Shown piece after piece: positions 45,267-58,261 of a DNA stretch of 64,000 nt. The notes beneath the pieces are model-generated. The model searched no databases. It saw only the letters and a list, made by a program, of their open reading frames with translations, and had not been told where the DNA came from. The translations under genes were made by a program, and so were the position numbers. The stretch's first letter is position 1; each line of letters starts with the position of its first letter. This DNA comes from Merluccius polli (taxonomy: Eukaryota; Chordata; Actinopteri; Gadiformes; Merlucciidae). The stretch is from assembly GCA_030340625.1 (NCBI GenBank), contig JAOPHQ010005428.1:155392-219391 (forward strand). Direction: 5' to 3'.

Positions 45267-47034
45267 TATTAGCGTCATACAAAGTGGCATACAGAATTGC
45301 AAAGTGCAAGAAACCACACAAAATAGCAGAGGAGCTGATACTGCCTGCAGTAAAACAGCAATAAAGACTGCTTGTTAATTGCGTATGTGCGCTTTGTTAC
45401 GTCTGAGTCACTGTATGAGGATTTGCTGTTTTGCAAGTACATAAGAAGCAGAGCGACAGCTGATGAGCTCTTTAAGCTTCTTGACAGTTACCTGACAGAA
45501 CATGGACTGAAATGGGACAATTGTATTGGCGTTTGCACGGATGGTGCACAGACCATGGCTGGGAAAAAGCAGGGATTGCAGGCACTAATCAAGCGGGTCT
45601 CGCCAAATGCGCAATGGACGCACTTGTGTCATACACAGAGAAGCACTTGCGTCAAGGCAGATGAGCCCTGAATTAAACAGCGTACTGACTGATGTTATTA
45701 GAGTGGTCAATTTAATCAAAACAAGACCCCTGAAAGCGCGGCTGTTTTTCACACTTTGTGACGAGATGGGAGCGACGCACTCAGCTGTGTTGTTCCACAG
45801 CGAGGCCAGGTGGCTCTCCCGAGGAAAAGTGTTGTCACGAGTCTTCGAGCTCAGAGAGGAAATTCGGGTGTTTTTGGAGGAGGAGAATATGCATGACGTT
45901 GCCAGCAAGTTTAATGATGAACAATTTCTGATGAAACTGGCCTATCTCAGCGATATATTTGGGAAGCTGAATGAATTAAATATTCAGCTTCAAGGCGGAG
46001 ACAAGCACCTTCCTCACCTGGCAGACAAGATCAGCGCATTCACTCGAAAGCTGGAGATGTGGGGTAGGCGACTTGATCAAGAAACACTGATTTCTGTGAG
46101 AATCTGAGTGAATTTGCTGAAACGAGTGACTCTTGCGCCACCACAGTGTCTCAAAGAGCACATCTCTTCTCTGAGAGGATTCTTTCAAAAATACTTCCCA
46201 GACAACAGTGCTCAGTATGACTGGCTTAGAGATCCATTCAATGCAGCAGCACCTGCTGATTTCAGCTCTGCTGAAGAGGACCAGTTTATTGAGATGACAT
46301 CAGACTCCACCCTGAGGATGAGGTTTACAGCACAGACACTGACTGAATTCTGGCTTGGTGTGGAGAGGGAGCATCCACTCATAGGGCAGAGGGCTGTGGG
46401 CATTCTGCTTCCCTTCGCCACATCATATCTCTGTGAGATAGGCTTTTCTACTGTTGCCTCACTAAAAACAAAGTACAGATCCAGGCTCAATATTGAACAT
46501 GACTTGAGAGTGGCAGTATCAAGCCTGCAACCCCGTTTTGAAAAGATGTGCAGCACAAAACAGGTTCATTGCAGCCATTAATGCAGTGATAAGAATTAAT
46601 GATCACAAACACTCAATTTTCTTGCCAGATATCTGCATTTGTTCTTTTTTGCACATAGGCCTACTGAACTTCATTGTTATTGTTCTTGCAAAGTCAATGC
46701 ACTTTTTTTCCCTAGTTTTGAAAAAGCACTTTAAAAGGAATATTCATGATTTTTGCATTTGTTCTTTTTATTCGCACATACTGAACTTCATTGTTATTGT
46801 TCTTGCAAAGTGAATGCACATTTTATTTCATTTTTTTCTAGTTTTGAAAAAGCACAGCAAAAGGAATGTTCATGATTTTGATATGTCAATAAAGTTAAAC
46901 ATGGCCTATTATTTTGTCACAATTTTGTTGGGGTGGGGGAACGGGTGTCCCCGAATTAGGGGGGACGGAGCCAACTAAAAAGTATCTACGACCATCAGAA
47001 CAAAAGTTATTCAAGAATGGCTCATCTTGGTAAT

Positions 47035-47130
47035 TACCCCTAACCCTAACCCTAATATGAAACCCTAACCCTAATTGGAAAACCTAACCCTAACCCTAAT
47101 TGAAAACCCTAACCCTGAAACCAAACCCTA
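47035..47130. repeat. Degenerate telomere-like repeats (CCCTAA type)
   Basis: 'taaccctaaccctaatatga' and related words; reverse complement of 14040-14135 as part of a longer shared block. Confidence 0.7.
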
Positions 47131-47409
47131 AAACTAAACTTTGTGCTAAAATGCCTTGTGTCCATCTGGACACATCGTCCCCTCCAAAGCTGAAACTGGA
47201 GACGCCCCTGGGCGACATCATTCATAGTCCTGATGTGATTACATTGTTATGTTATGTTAATAACAATGGTTACTGCGATACTTGGAGTTAAAGTAAAGTT
47301 ATCAGCAGTTATCATCATGTTTTTAACAGATGGAGCGAAGCCTGCGAGCTAGTTCAGGCAGGTCAACTCGAGCGGCACTGCTTATTCCATACTCACTAAC
47401 CAAGCGCAT

Positions 47410-47815
47410 GTGTCCTTGTTGTCACAGCTGGTCAGCGGTCACCTGACTACTCTTTCTGGAGAGTTTGAAGGCCATTTTCCTACTAGGACCCCCGAGTCTC
47501 TAAAGAATGGATCCGAGACCCATTTGCCAACCCGATCTATCCGATATCTATCCAGCAGGACATGTTTATTGAGCTCAGGAATGACGGAGGACTTAAATGT
47601 TTGTTCAATTCAACGCCATCCCTGGCATCGTTTGGTTACAGATCAAGGCTGAACACCCCGACCTGTCCACACTGGCCCTAAAGAGACTACTGCCCTTTCC
47701 AACTACTTACCTGTGTGAAGCTGGGTTTTCCACAAGGACACGTTTACAGAGTAGACTAAATATTCAAAACCGTCATTGCCCCGTTTATGGACCATTGTAT
47801 GGACATTATTAATAT
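47410..47815 (+). pseudogene. Second ZBED-type transposase C-terminal fragment
   Basis: SLLSQLVSGHLTTLSGEFEG and LPFPTTYLCEAGFSTRTRLQ in two frames; near-identical but inverted relative to 28019-28550. Confidence 0.75.
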
Positions 47816-49133
47816 AGTTGGAGTTTGACTTGGCACAATAACTATACCTGTGATGCTGGTAGAGCTGTTTGAGAACTGTTCGACTGTTACTGTCTATTAA
47901 TAAAGCTGTTTTTATTTTGAATAATGGTCCTACAGTAGCTGTGTTTAATACATTAGATGAGACAGGCATATAATGGTGCCCCACCCACTCCCCTCCCCCC
48001 ATTTCCCCATATGGGCCTTGAACATATTTCAGATATGCATACATTTCAGACATGCATACATACATACAGTAATAAAAGGTTGAGGAACGGCTGCTCTAGA
48101 CCCTCTTTATTCTGAGTTTTCCCTCCTTCCCTCTGGGCGTAGGTACAGGATGCCTAGATGTAGTATAGATATGGTCGCTCCATTTTTTTGGAGGCTGTCC
48201 GAAGTTTAAACTTGTAACCAGAGGGTGACTCGGACTGATTAACTGTGATATTGTTTTTTGTTACTGTTATGTCTGATAGGCACTTTTGTATTTTCTGACT
48301 ATATAGTATTGAATCTGTATGTCCTTTTAGCTGTATGTGTTTCAGGACTCTATCTTAATGTTGTTTTTGTGTTTTAATTGTTTGCTGTATGAATTGCCCC
48401 AGTGGGGATAATACAATATTTATCTGCTCTCTACTCTTCTTGTTAAGGATTAGGCCTACTTGCCTGACTTGATTCTTGGTCTTGATTTTTATTTTTATAA
48501 TTATTTTTGCATTATCTTATTAATTTATTTGAACATGTTTAATTAGGGGGGCGGCGCCCTCTATCGGCCAGCCGCCACTGTGAGAATAATTATCAGTTTC
48601 AGGAATGGTTTTGAACATGTTGCTATTAATTAAAAACCCTGGTTTTAAAAACACTTAAGGATTACCTTAAGGATTACTTTTAATTTGTTTCATACCTGGT
48701 TCATTCAGAATGTGAAATAACTCGTGCAGAGCCCACCACCTAGTGGTGATAATGAGTAATTGCATACTAGTCACACGTATCTCCGCATGTACGCAGGCCT
48801 CTTGTCCATCACTGGTTATTTTTGTGTATGCCAAGCCCATAAAATCAGTCATATGTCAAAACAACACGGATGTTAGAAAGGTATTGTGTGCCAATAGTTT
48901 TTATTCAAAAAACACTTTGTTTATTTGTCAGGGACAATGCAAAAAACATAACTGTTAAAAACAATGAAGATGTCTTACATACAAGGTTTCTAGCCTAAGC
49001 TATTTGCGACCCCTGTCCCTGGTTAAGCCTTGCAAAAGTTACAGTGAGTTAACATTAGGCTATAAAATACAGATTTAAGAATATAACATAGTTAAAAGAA
49101 ACAGAGCGAGAGAGAGTGTGTGTGTGTGCGATA

Positions 49134-51314
49134 TCATTGAGTTGCAGATGTTTCAGACAACGCTGGTTCCCCCATTGTCTTATTTATCCACTCAATGTGC
49201 TGTTTGGAAAGAAAGGTGTACACTCCTGGTTTCTTATGACGTCTGCAACCCGCGACACCAAAAGAAGTGACTCCTACTTGCACACCGTTGCACAACAGCG
49301 GCCCCCCAGAGTCTCCCTATAGAGAAAAATAAATGAATACATTTAAAATCATCTGCAAGTAAGCCCTACCGAATCTGATACAACAAATTGAAGCAATATA
49401 ATATTATATGTAAGCCTAGGCTAGGCTTATATGTAATATATAATCATCAAATAATAATCAAATGTGCAATTCACTCTCAAAATAAATAACTTTGGTATTT
49501 GTATCGCAGGGGAACTGAGATCCAACTTACATGGGATCTGACTAAACACCCAGAATCAGTCAGGCCAGCCAACACCAACGGCAGTTTACTAGTCCAGCCA
49601 GTAGGGGGACCTTTGTAATGACCTCGCAAAGCACAGGTGTGCTGCTGTGCTGTCATGCATTTAATCACGCTCTATAGGTCTAGTTGACCAATCACGTTAC
49701 TCGGTCAGAACTCCCCATGGTATAATTGACATTATAGATAATCAGACATACCTTACAGGTATCCTGGTCTTCATTCTTTCCTTGTGGTCCGGCACACACC
49801 ATGTCGGGAGTGATGACAGGTTGGGATTTCCAATATGTGGACGAGTTGCATGTTTCTCTTCCCATAACATCGACTTCGGCGGACTTCAGAACATCGGACA
49901 TTGTATTCGTAGTATTGTCGACCAACCCCCAGCCGGCCACCAGGCATGTGGTACCTTCAAGAGGGTCTGCGATAGGGTCGGCCAAAGGCAAATACTTTAC
50001 TGTATTGTTCTGTTCCACCTTTTGGTTGAGCTGCATCAAAGAAAGTACAATGCAACATTTTCCGTTAATACTGTCACAGCAATGGGTACACACTCCGTAT
50101 ATATGTTGGACGTGATCTCAGTAGGCCATGTAGTATTCAGAGTAATCAGCTCACCTTAAGCAGCTGCAGATCATGGTTGAATGTGCCGCTGTCATATTTG
50201 GGATGGGGATAGGTCTGCACCTGAACAGACTCGTAATTCTGGCTCTTTTTAATAGAGTGCACCCCAAGACGCACCGCAGTAATGCTGGCAAAGAATCCAA
50301 AACAAGGTTAACTGATGAATACCAAACAAAAGTGTGCAAAAAGAAACAACTAAGCTCAACTGTCTACAGCAATACTTGGAGGTGCTGTCGGTAAGATTTG
50401 AGACTTTGAAAGAAAGAGCAGAAGAGAGCAGAAGATTTTGAAAACAACCCAAGAACTGTACCCTCTCTCTCTTCATCCTCCCTCCCTCACTACCTTTCTC
50501 CACCATAAAGAAGTGTTGCGAACACCCACCTGTGATTGACAGGCAAGTTAGGCTGTGTGTCCGAAATAACTCACTATATGGTGGACTATATAGTGAGGGA
50601 TTTTAGACACAAGTCCCAAAACAATCTGGAAAGAGATGCCCTGATTGGTCAGAAATGAGCCAAGAACACCGCGGCCTAAGTGGTCTCATACAGAGGCAGG
50701 CGCTGTCAACCTAAACAGATATTCTCATTGCACATTTCACTCACTAACAGATGACTGATGGCTATGGGGAATTACTCACAACTGACACTCAAAAAGATCT
50801 TCAATCTTCCCTGCAGCACCTCACCAACCAACAACAAACACTGTTCAAACATCTCATGTGATGATAAGCGGAAGTGTATTATTGGATGAATGATGTGAAA
50901 TTCCTACCGGAGACAGTGGGCAGCAGTCAGCACCCATCTAGAGCTGAGGAGGGTTCCTCCACAGACGGGCTGTCCGGTGCGGTTCAGCAGGAGAACCATG
51001 TAGGGCATAGAATGAGCCTTCACCTCCTTCCCTCCAAGGATCTCAGTCTCACCACAAACACCTGTAGTTAAACGCAGCACCACTGAAAAATTGTCTACCA
51101 TCATCCATGTTTGTCTCACAGCCTAAAATTTCTGGGTTCAAACCCCAACCTGAAGGCATCCTTGAGCAAGATGCTCTAACTAAATGACTAAATAAAATAA
51201 AAAAATGGAAGAAATGTTAAATATACAGAACATGTAGTTGGTCTACTTACATGACTGGACGTAGAGGAGGACCAAACAGATGGTTTTAAAAAGAGCGAGG
51301 CATGAGCACGCCAT
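49134..51314 (-). CDS. gzma: Granzyme A-like serine protease, copy C (5 exons, 269 aa)
   Basis: Exons in coding order: 51314-51251, 51061-50908, 50284-50155, 50030-49752, 49316-49134; GT/AG junctions, open frame. Signal peptide as in A and B; mature start ILGGKEV; LTAAHC, NHDLQLLK and GDSGGP complete the triad. DTCKGDSGGP gives Asp189, with TSFG and KPGVYT giving Gly216 and Gly226, so Arg/Lys cleavage is predicted. Cysteines for the disulfides 42-58, 136-201, 168-182 and 191-220 are present. Exon 2 ends HCLR where A and B have HCTD. Possible N-glycosylation sites: NRT, NNT, NSS. Intron 2 is only 623 bp and lacks the transposons seen in A and B, so it is the best guide to the original structure. 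Confidence 0.9.
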
Positions 51315-51373
51315 AGCTCTTTGTTTCTGAGGCTAAAATAAAGGCTTTACTGAAACACAAGATGCATGCGTGT

Positions 51374-51410
51374 CTTATATGGCGAGTTCAAAGGATGTGG
51401 TCTCACCACA
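51374..51410 (-). promoter_or_regulatory. Copy C core promoter: TATA-like box and ETS-RUNX motif
   Basis: CTTATATGG at 51374-51382, AGGATGTGGT at 51392-51401, ACCACA at 51405-51410; conserved with A, B and D. Confidence 0.5.
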
Positions 51411-51412
51411 AG

Positions 51413-52807
51413 GAAATTATGCTAATTTTTGATGTCAAAATGTGTTTGATGTGTTAGTAAAAGAGCAAACCTAACCTAAATAAGGATGTTTATAAAAACC
51501 CAGCAAGACAGGGTTATATACAGTACATTCAGGAAACAAACATAGATGATCCTTCACCACATTACATGTAAGAAGAATATTGTTCATGTTATACAGGTTC
51601 CCAACAGAAACGATGTTGTAGACAGCGACCATTCAGAAAACGTCAAATCTGACTAATCCAGCGAGAGCTTGGTCATTAAGTACTCAAAGTTAAGACTGGG
51701 AGGCTGGCGGCATGACTGATTTGGTCGACATCAAATGGTTGACATAAGCATAAGGTTACCAGATTTCTGAAATGAAAATCACATTAGACGACAATAATCA
51801 ACGACAAACCCTTGGTTCCACTGACTTTCATTGTAGCAGTGAAGAAGTACTCAGATCTTTCACTTGAGTAAAAGTAGTAATACACCACAACTCTGTTGTA
51901 TACAGGAGTCCTGCATTGAAAATGTTACTACTTAAAATATACTTATAGTACCAAAAGTAAAAGTTATCATAATGCAGAATGACCCATTTCAGAATAATAT
52001 GTGACATTATTGGATTATATTTATTGATGTGTTAATGTTTTTGTCGTTTTGATGTTGCAGCTGGTAAAGGTGGAGCCAGGCCCGGCCGCTGGCATAAACA
52101 CTCTTTGCAGTTGTTTAGGGCCACATGATGTGGGGGTGTAGAAGATGACTCTGTAGCCATGAACCCTGTGCGGCAATAAATCTGCATTTATAACTTATTT
52201 TCGAAGCAAGAGTAATGTGACACAAATGGCTCCTAAAAGAAAATTCAGATGTGGCGTTCAAGGGCAGAAGAAGACGAACTTGGAGAAGGAAAAAAGAACA
52301 CAGGGTAAAGGTTTGATGAATCTTATTGAACACATCTGACAGTCTGACCATTTTTTAGTTAATGCCAACCTATGATTAATTATCTTGATCCAAGTTTTTA
52401 TTTTATTTTGGAATTAACCCCTTATTTGGCTTAGTTGAAATAAAAATGTTGCTTTGGAATTAGTTAATTGAATTGTTTCATTGTGTTACAATTTGCTTAA
52501 GTTACTATGAAGTAAAAAGAAAAGGTCAAATACAGCAATAATCCCATTTCTCAGAATTGTACATTTATTCACAAAATATAAGCCAATACTAGAAACAATT
52601 CTGACTGAGAAAGCCCAATAATTACATAAAATGTTTTCACTGCACATTTCACAATTGGTTGTACAAAACAAGTGGCATTTCAGTCATTTCGATGTATAAA
52701 ACACACCTTCCTCAAACCTTAAGGCTTATCCTAACGATATAAAAAGTGCTGAGAACATCATGAATTCATAGTAGAATAAAAACAAAAAACAATCTCTACA
52801 TTCAGCA

Positions 52808-52808
<1 letters not shown>
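51413..52808. repeat. Upstream block of copy C shared with A and B
   Basis: Matches the 5' flanks of copies A (19860-20520, inverted) and B (34100-34660 and 38370-39240). 'cagctggtaaaggtggagcc' marks all three. No coding sequence recognised. After 52550 the sequence is AT-rich and unassigned. Confidence 0.65.

Positions 52809-52860
<52 letters not shown>
52809..52860. repeat. (GT)n microsatellite
   Basis: About 26 uninterrupted GT units. Confidence 0.9.
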
Positions 52861-52861
<1 letters not shown>

Positions 52862-53244
52862 AGTCAGTAAGTGCATCTGTTTGAGAAAGAGATGATTAAC
52901 TGATTTGTTCTCCTGGTTTAAATCTATAACCATACATGTAAATCCAGATTACCAAAATTAAATGAACAGTTCTAGAACAATAACTGTCTTCTATGTAAGG
53001 GATAATCCACAACGAGGTGTGCATCAAAAAATAATGCACAAAGAAGACAGTTATTATCCCGCTTACCATGGCCACTTATGAATCAATAAAAATATAACGG
53101 TGTTGATTCATATTTTGGCGTAATTCTGTCTCAAAAGTACAACTTTTAGATCACACTACTTTGTGTGCCTGTAAACAAACCGCAAATGACCGGAGAAATA
53201 TATGGGTCTGACTAATGCCTGGGTCTGACTAATGCCTGTCAGCT

Positions 53245-56008
53245 GGCAACGTTACCTTATTACTCCAGTAAATAGAGACGATCTTAGTAACGACATGGCA
53301 ACGTTACCTTATTACTCCAGTAAATAGAGATGATCTTAGTAACGACATGGCAACGTTACCTTATTACTCCAGTAAATAGAGACGACCTTAGTAACGACAT
53401 GGCAACGTTACCTTATTACTCCAGTAAATAGAGATGATCTTAGTAACGACATGGCAACCTTACCTTATTACTCCAGTAAATAGAGACGATCTTAGTAACG
53501 ACATGGCAACGTTACCTTATTACTCCATTAAATAGAGACGATCTTAGTAACGACATGGCAACGTTACCTTATTACTCCAGTAAATAGAGACGACCTTAGT
53601 AACGACATGGCAACGTTACCTTATTACTCCAGTAAATAGAGACGATCTTAGTAACGACATGGCAACGTTACCTTATTACTCCAGTAAATAGAGAAGATCT
53701 TAGTAACGACATGGCAACGTTACCTTATTACTCCAGTAAATAGAGACGACCTTAGTAACGACATGGCAACGTTACCTTATTACTCCAGTAAATAGAGATG
53801 ACCTTAGTAACGACATGGCAACGTTACCTTATTACTCCAGTAAATAGAGACGACCTTAGTAACGACATGGCAACGTTACCTTATTACTCCAGTAAATAGA
53901 GACGACCTTAGTAACGACATGGCAACGTTACCTTATTACTCCAGTAAATAGAGACGACCTTAGTAACGACATGGCAACGTTAACTTATTACTCCAGTAAA
54001 TAGAGACGACCTTAGTAACGACATGGCAACGTTACCTTATTACTCCAGTAAATAGAGACGACCTTAGTAACGACATGGCAACGTTACCTTATTACTCCAG
54101 TAAATAGAGACGACCTTAGTAACGACATGGCAACGTTACCTTATTACTCCAGTAAATAGAGACGATCTTAGTAACGACATGGCAACGTTACCTTATTACT
54201 CCAGTAAATAGAGACGATCTTAGTAACGACATGGCAACGTTACCTTATTACTCCAGTAAATAGAGACGATCTTAGTAACGACATGGCAACGTTACCTTAT
54301 TACTCCAGTAAATAGAGACGACCTTAGTAACGACATGGCAACGTTAACTTATTACTCCAGTAAATAGAGACGATCTTAGTAACGACATGGCAACGTTACC
54401 TTATTACTCCAGTAAATAGAGACGACCTTAGTAACGACATGGTAACGTTACCTTATTAGTCCAGTAAATAGAGACGATCTTAGTAACGACATGGCAACGT
54501 TACCTTATTACTCCAGTAAATAGAGATGATCTTAGTAACGACATGGCAACGTTACCTTATTACTCCATTAAATAGCGACGATCTTAGTAACGACATGGCA
54601 ACGTTACCTTATTACTCCGGTAAATAGAGACGAACCTTAGTAACGACATGGCAACGTTACCTTATTACTCCAGTAAATAGAGACGACCTTAGTAACGACA
54701 TGGCAACGTTACCTTATTACTCCGGTACATAGAGACGACCTTAGTAACGACATGGCAACGTTAACTTATTACTCCAGTAAATAGAGACGATCTTAGTAAC
54801 AACATGGCAACGTTACGTTATTACTCCAGTAAATAGAGACGATCTTAGTAACGACATGGCAACATTACCTTATTACTCCGGTACATAGAGACGATCTTAG
54901 TAACGACATGGCAACGTTAACTAATTACTCCGGTAAATAGACACGATCTTAGTAACGACCTGACAACGTTACCTTATTACTCTAGTAAATAGAGACGATC
55001 TTAGTAACGACATGGCAACATTACCTTATTACTCCGGTACATAGAGACGACCTTAGTAACGACATGGCAACGTTAACTTATTACTCCAGTAAATAGAGAC
55101 GACCTTAGTAACGACATGGCAACGTTACCTTATTACTCCAGTAAATAGAGACGATCTTAGTAACGACATGGCAACATTACCTTATTACTCCGGTACATAG
55201 AGACGACCTTAGTAACGACATGGCAACGTTAACTTATTACTCCAGTAAATAGAGACGATCTTAGTAACGACATGGCAACATTACCTTATTACTCCGGTAC
55301 ATAGAGACGACCTTAGTAACGACATGGCAACGTTAACTTATTACTCCAGTAAATAGAGACGACCTTAGTAACGACATGGCAACGTTACCTTATTACTCCA
55401 GTAAATAGAGACGATCTTAGTAACGACATGGCAACATTACCTTATTACTCCGGTACATAGAGACGACCTTAGTAACGACATGGCAACGTTAACTTATTAC
55501 TCCAGTAAATAGAGACGACCTTAGTAACGACATGGCAACGTTACCTTATTACTCCAGTAAATAGAGACGACCTTAGTAACGACATGGCAACATTACCTTA
55601 TTACTCCGGTACATAGAGACGACCTTAGTAACGACATGGCAACGTTAACTTATTACTCCAGTAAATAGAGACGACCTTAGTAACGACATGGCAACGTTAC
55701 CTTATTACTCCAGTAAATAGAGACGATCTTAGTAACGACATGGCAACATTACCTTATTACTCCGGTACATAGAGACGACCTTAGTAACGACATGGCAACG
55801 TTAACTTATTACTCCAGTAAATAGAGACGATCTTAGTAACGACATGGCAACATTACCTTATTACTCCGGTACATAGAGACGACCTTAGTAACGACATGGC
55901 AACGTTAACTTATTACTCCAGTAAATAGAGACGATCTTAGTAACGACATGGCAACATTACCTTATTACTCCGGTACATAGAGACGACCTTAGTAACGACA
56001 TGGCAACG
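53245..56008 (+). repeat. 52-bp satellite array, about 53 copies
   Basis: The unit runs 'cgacatggcaacgttacc', 'ttattactccagtaaatag', 'agacgatcttagtaa'. Early units are nearly uniform; from about 54840 two variants (cagtaaat / cggtacat, cgttaac / cattacc) alternate in ordered blocks of two or three units, a higher-order pattern. Flanks (53010-53060; 56110-56200, 'ccagccaatcagaatcgagt') look like a MITE, so the array may be an internal repeat that expanded. Confidence 0.95.
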
Positions 56009-56515
56009 GGGAAGCTTTCTAAACATAGTCCCCCGAGTCCGGTCCAAGTTGACAGTTACTAACGTTTCGTTCAGCGCATTAATTTCAATGAGGTGATGAG
56101 GCTGCTTGCGTCATGGCCGTGGATGTATCGAAAAATAATGCATACCTCTCCAGCCAATCAGAATCGAGTATTCACCTGGGCCGTGGTATGAACAAGGATA
56201 AAAGTTCCTTCTCAAAAACATTTAAGGCTTTAACCATATAAAAGGGAAAGCTTTACAAGGCTAACCGTTAATACCATCATCAGCAAAAAACACATAACAT
56301 GAGCAGTATCTCTCACCCTATTAATATGCAGTTTGCACACTGAACACATTTTAAGAACTTTCCGGTTGTTCAGAGGTAGTAGTTAGTTTACATGCCATTC
56401 AATTCAAATTCTTTGTATGCAAGGACAAGTGAATGCCTTTGAATTTGTAAAGTAGTAAAAGTCTCTACGTATGTTTGCGTGTCAGTGTACGCATGCACAT
56501 ATGTTTGTGTGTCTG

Positions 56516-56518
<3 letters not shown>

Positions 56519-56546
<28 letters not shown>
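56519..56546. repeat. (TCTG)n microsatellite
   Basis: Seven TCTG units with degenerate continuation. Confidence 0.85.
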
Positions 56547-56547
<1 letters not shown>

Positions 56548-56754
56548 CATCTATCTGTCCGTCTGTATATTCATCTGCATATGTGTCTGTGAGAAAGATA
56601 CATGAACTGATTTTTTATCCTAGTGCTGGTGTGACAGCATTCTGGTAAGGCACTCCCAATATCTTAAAACATTTACTACATCCATGAACAAACTTTTGTA
56701 ACTGACACTCAACAGTGCCGAAATGAGTGTTCAGCTTACTGTGACTTGTACAGC

Positions 56755-58260
56755 TTAGTATTCAGGTTTTTGACCTTTGGAGACATCTTCTGATCCCATG
56801 AAAACTTCCTGGATCACCTCAAATGAGAGAGTCTGAGTGTCTGAGGGTAGCTGAGGTTAAGAGCATAGATGAGTCCCAATAGCATGGCAAATGCAGATGC
56901 AATGGAGGTCAGGCTGTTCACTTCCACGCCTTCAATCACAATCACAATATCGTCATGGGGATGAAGAGGATTGTCGTCCTTTCTCATGATGAAAATCGCC
57001 ATGGTGACCTGCTCCAGGTCACTCTCTGCTACATCTCTCTGAGTTTCCTGAAACAAAGACAATACAAAATAATGACAGAGAAGCTCATTCTGTGGCCATT
57101 TGACTTTCTCACAACGAATTGGCACTGAAAAACCACATTCCTCTATAAGTATTGGGGAGAAGTATCAGGTCTTAATCAGGCATGCAAACAGATTAGGGGT
57201 GAAAAAGGTGAGAAGAATGCGTGATGCTGCTAAATGCATGGACAGAATAGATTATACTGAAATGGCATTGTCAAATGAATTGATTTTTAATTAAGATTAT
57301 GATTACATGACAGAGTTTTGGAATAAACCAAGAGAATATTACTGTGTATTGTTTGATCAGTAGGTCTGTAAATGATGAGATTTCAGGATACATTGTCTTC
57401 TGGTATGAACGTCCACATCCTGTATCTACAATACATTGTACATTACATTTGGCTGACAGCCTATACAGTTCTTAGTAGAGCTGTCAAGATAAGTCAAGAT
57501 CTTCAGCGCACACATATTACATAGAATGTTATTTTTTGTTAATTAATCAATGTGAATGTTCATTTGTTTCCCCCTACTTTAAGAATATTCAAATATCGAA
57601 TGTAAATTTGACAGCCTTAGTTCTTAGTGACAATGAATGACTATATTGATATTGTACCCATTCACAATAATGCTGTACCTGGTCCAAAATCTGTATTGCC
57701 CCACTGATCTTCTGTCCCATGGCTCCTCCTTTGGTTTTGAAAGCACTGAGGAGGCGGTTGGAGTGTCTGTCCAGCTGATATAGGAACCATGATAGCAGGG
57801 GAACCGCTGTGATACAGAGGAAATCTGCATTGATCTGAAAACCCCCCCCAAAAAACACAGGGAACAAACTACATTAGAGGGCAGCACACAGAACAGAAGA
57901 AGTGCAATCCCTGGTTTCTGATCTACCACTTCCTGTCATCTGTGTGCAAAGGTCCGATCCATTTTCTTGCCAATGGTCTGATCGTTGTTTTGCTTCTTTA
58001 CCTCCTTCAGAAGTAGCTCTCATTCCTTCTCAAGGCTGTCTGGGGTCTCACCAGCTGGAAGGGATGGGTAGAAGTTTGCCTCAGCCTTCTTCTGCTTTTT
58101 CACCTTCCTAGGCGGGTAGGCATCATCCTTTGCTTTGGCTTTAGGTGAATTAACGGACAGTTCTGGGCACCCATGCATCTTCAGCACAGTGCAGTAGTTG
58201 CCCATCTTAATCTTCAAACTGCGCTTCCACCCGCTACAGTCACTGTAGGACCCAGGGCCC
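56755..58260 (-). pseudogene. SAMD3-like fish gene, pseudogene (three exons)
   Basis: Exon-like blocks in coding order: about 58250-57930 (GWKRSLKIKMGNYCTVLKMH, then KKAEANFYPSLPAGETPDSL), 57834-57679 (VPLLSWFLYQLDRHSNRLLS, GGAMGQKISGAIQILDQ) and 57047-56755 (QVTMAIFIMRKDDN, then IASAFAMLLGLIYALNLSYP). Exons 2 and 3 join in phase 0 with AG/GT signals. The family is a group of uncharacterised fish proteins often named SAMD3-like; function unknown. Damage: TGA codons after LEKE (58020-58022) and after FAHR, both compatible with CGA to TGA change, and a two-base slip in a CTCTCT run near 56827, beyond which SFEVIQEVFMGSEDV continues to TAA at 56757-56755. Confidence 0.7.
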
Positions 58261-58261
58261 T

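Larger units (their letters stand above)
42658..46581 (+). pseudogene. ZBED-type hAT transposase, broken
   Basis: The start MERYLTGTKRK leads to a BED-type zinc finger (RPVCLFCLKTLAADSMRPNK, LKRHL). After 43022 the gene is interrupted by the Tigger element and resumes at 45269 (LASYKVAYRIAKCKKPHKIA). Then DNCIGVCTDGAQTMAGKKQG, CVIHREALASRQMSPEL and LPFATSYLCEIGFSTVASLK follow in shifting frames. There are frameshifts near 42920, 45630 and 46090 and an internal deletion near 45360. The nearest vertebrate relatives are ZBED5-like domesticated transposases, but this copy is dead. Confidence 0.85.
42327..48093 (+). mobile_element. Composite ZBED-type hAT element (5.8 kb)
   Basis: Left end CAGTGTTTCTCAAAGTG, right end GGTTGAGGAACGGCTG; perfect 8-bp target duplication CTCTAGAC (42319-42326, 48094-48101). 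It contains a ZBED transposase pseudogene (42658-46581), a Tigger insertion, a telomere-like repeat block (46920-47330) and a second ZBED C-terminal fragment. Confidence 0.75.

Noticed and set aside
53245..56008. Regular direct repeats resembling a CRISPR array
   Set aside because: Units are contiguous with no unique spacers, and the context is eukaryotic.
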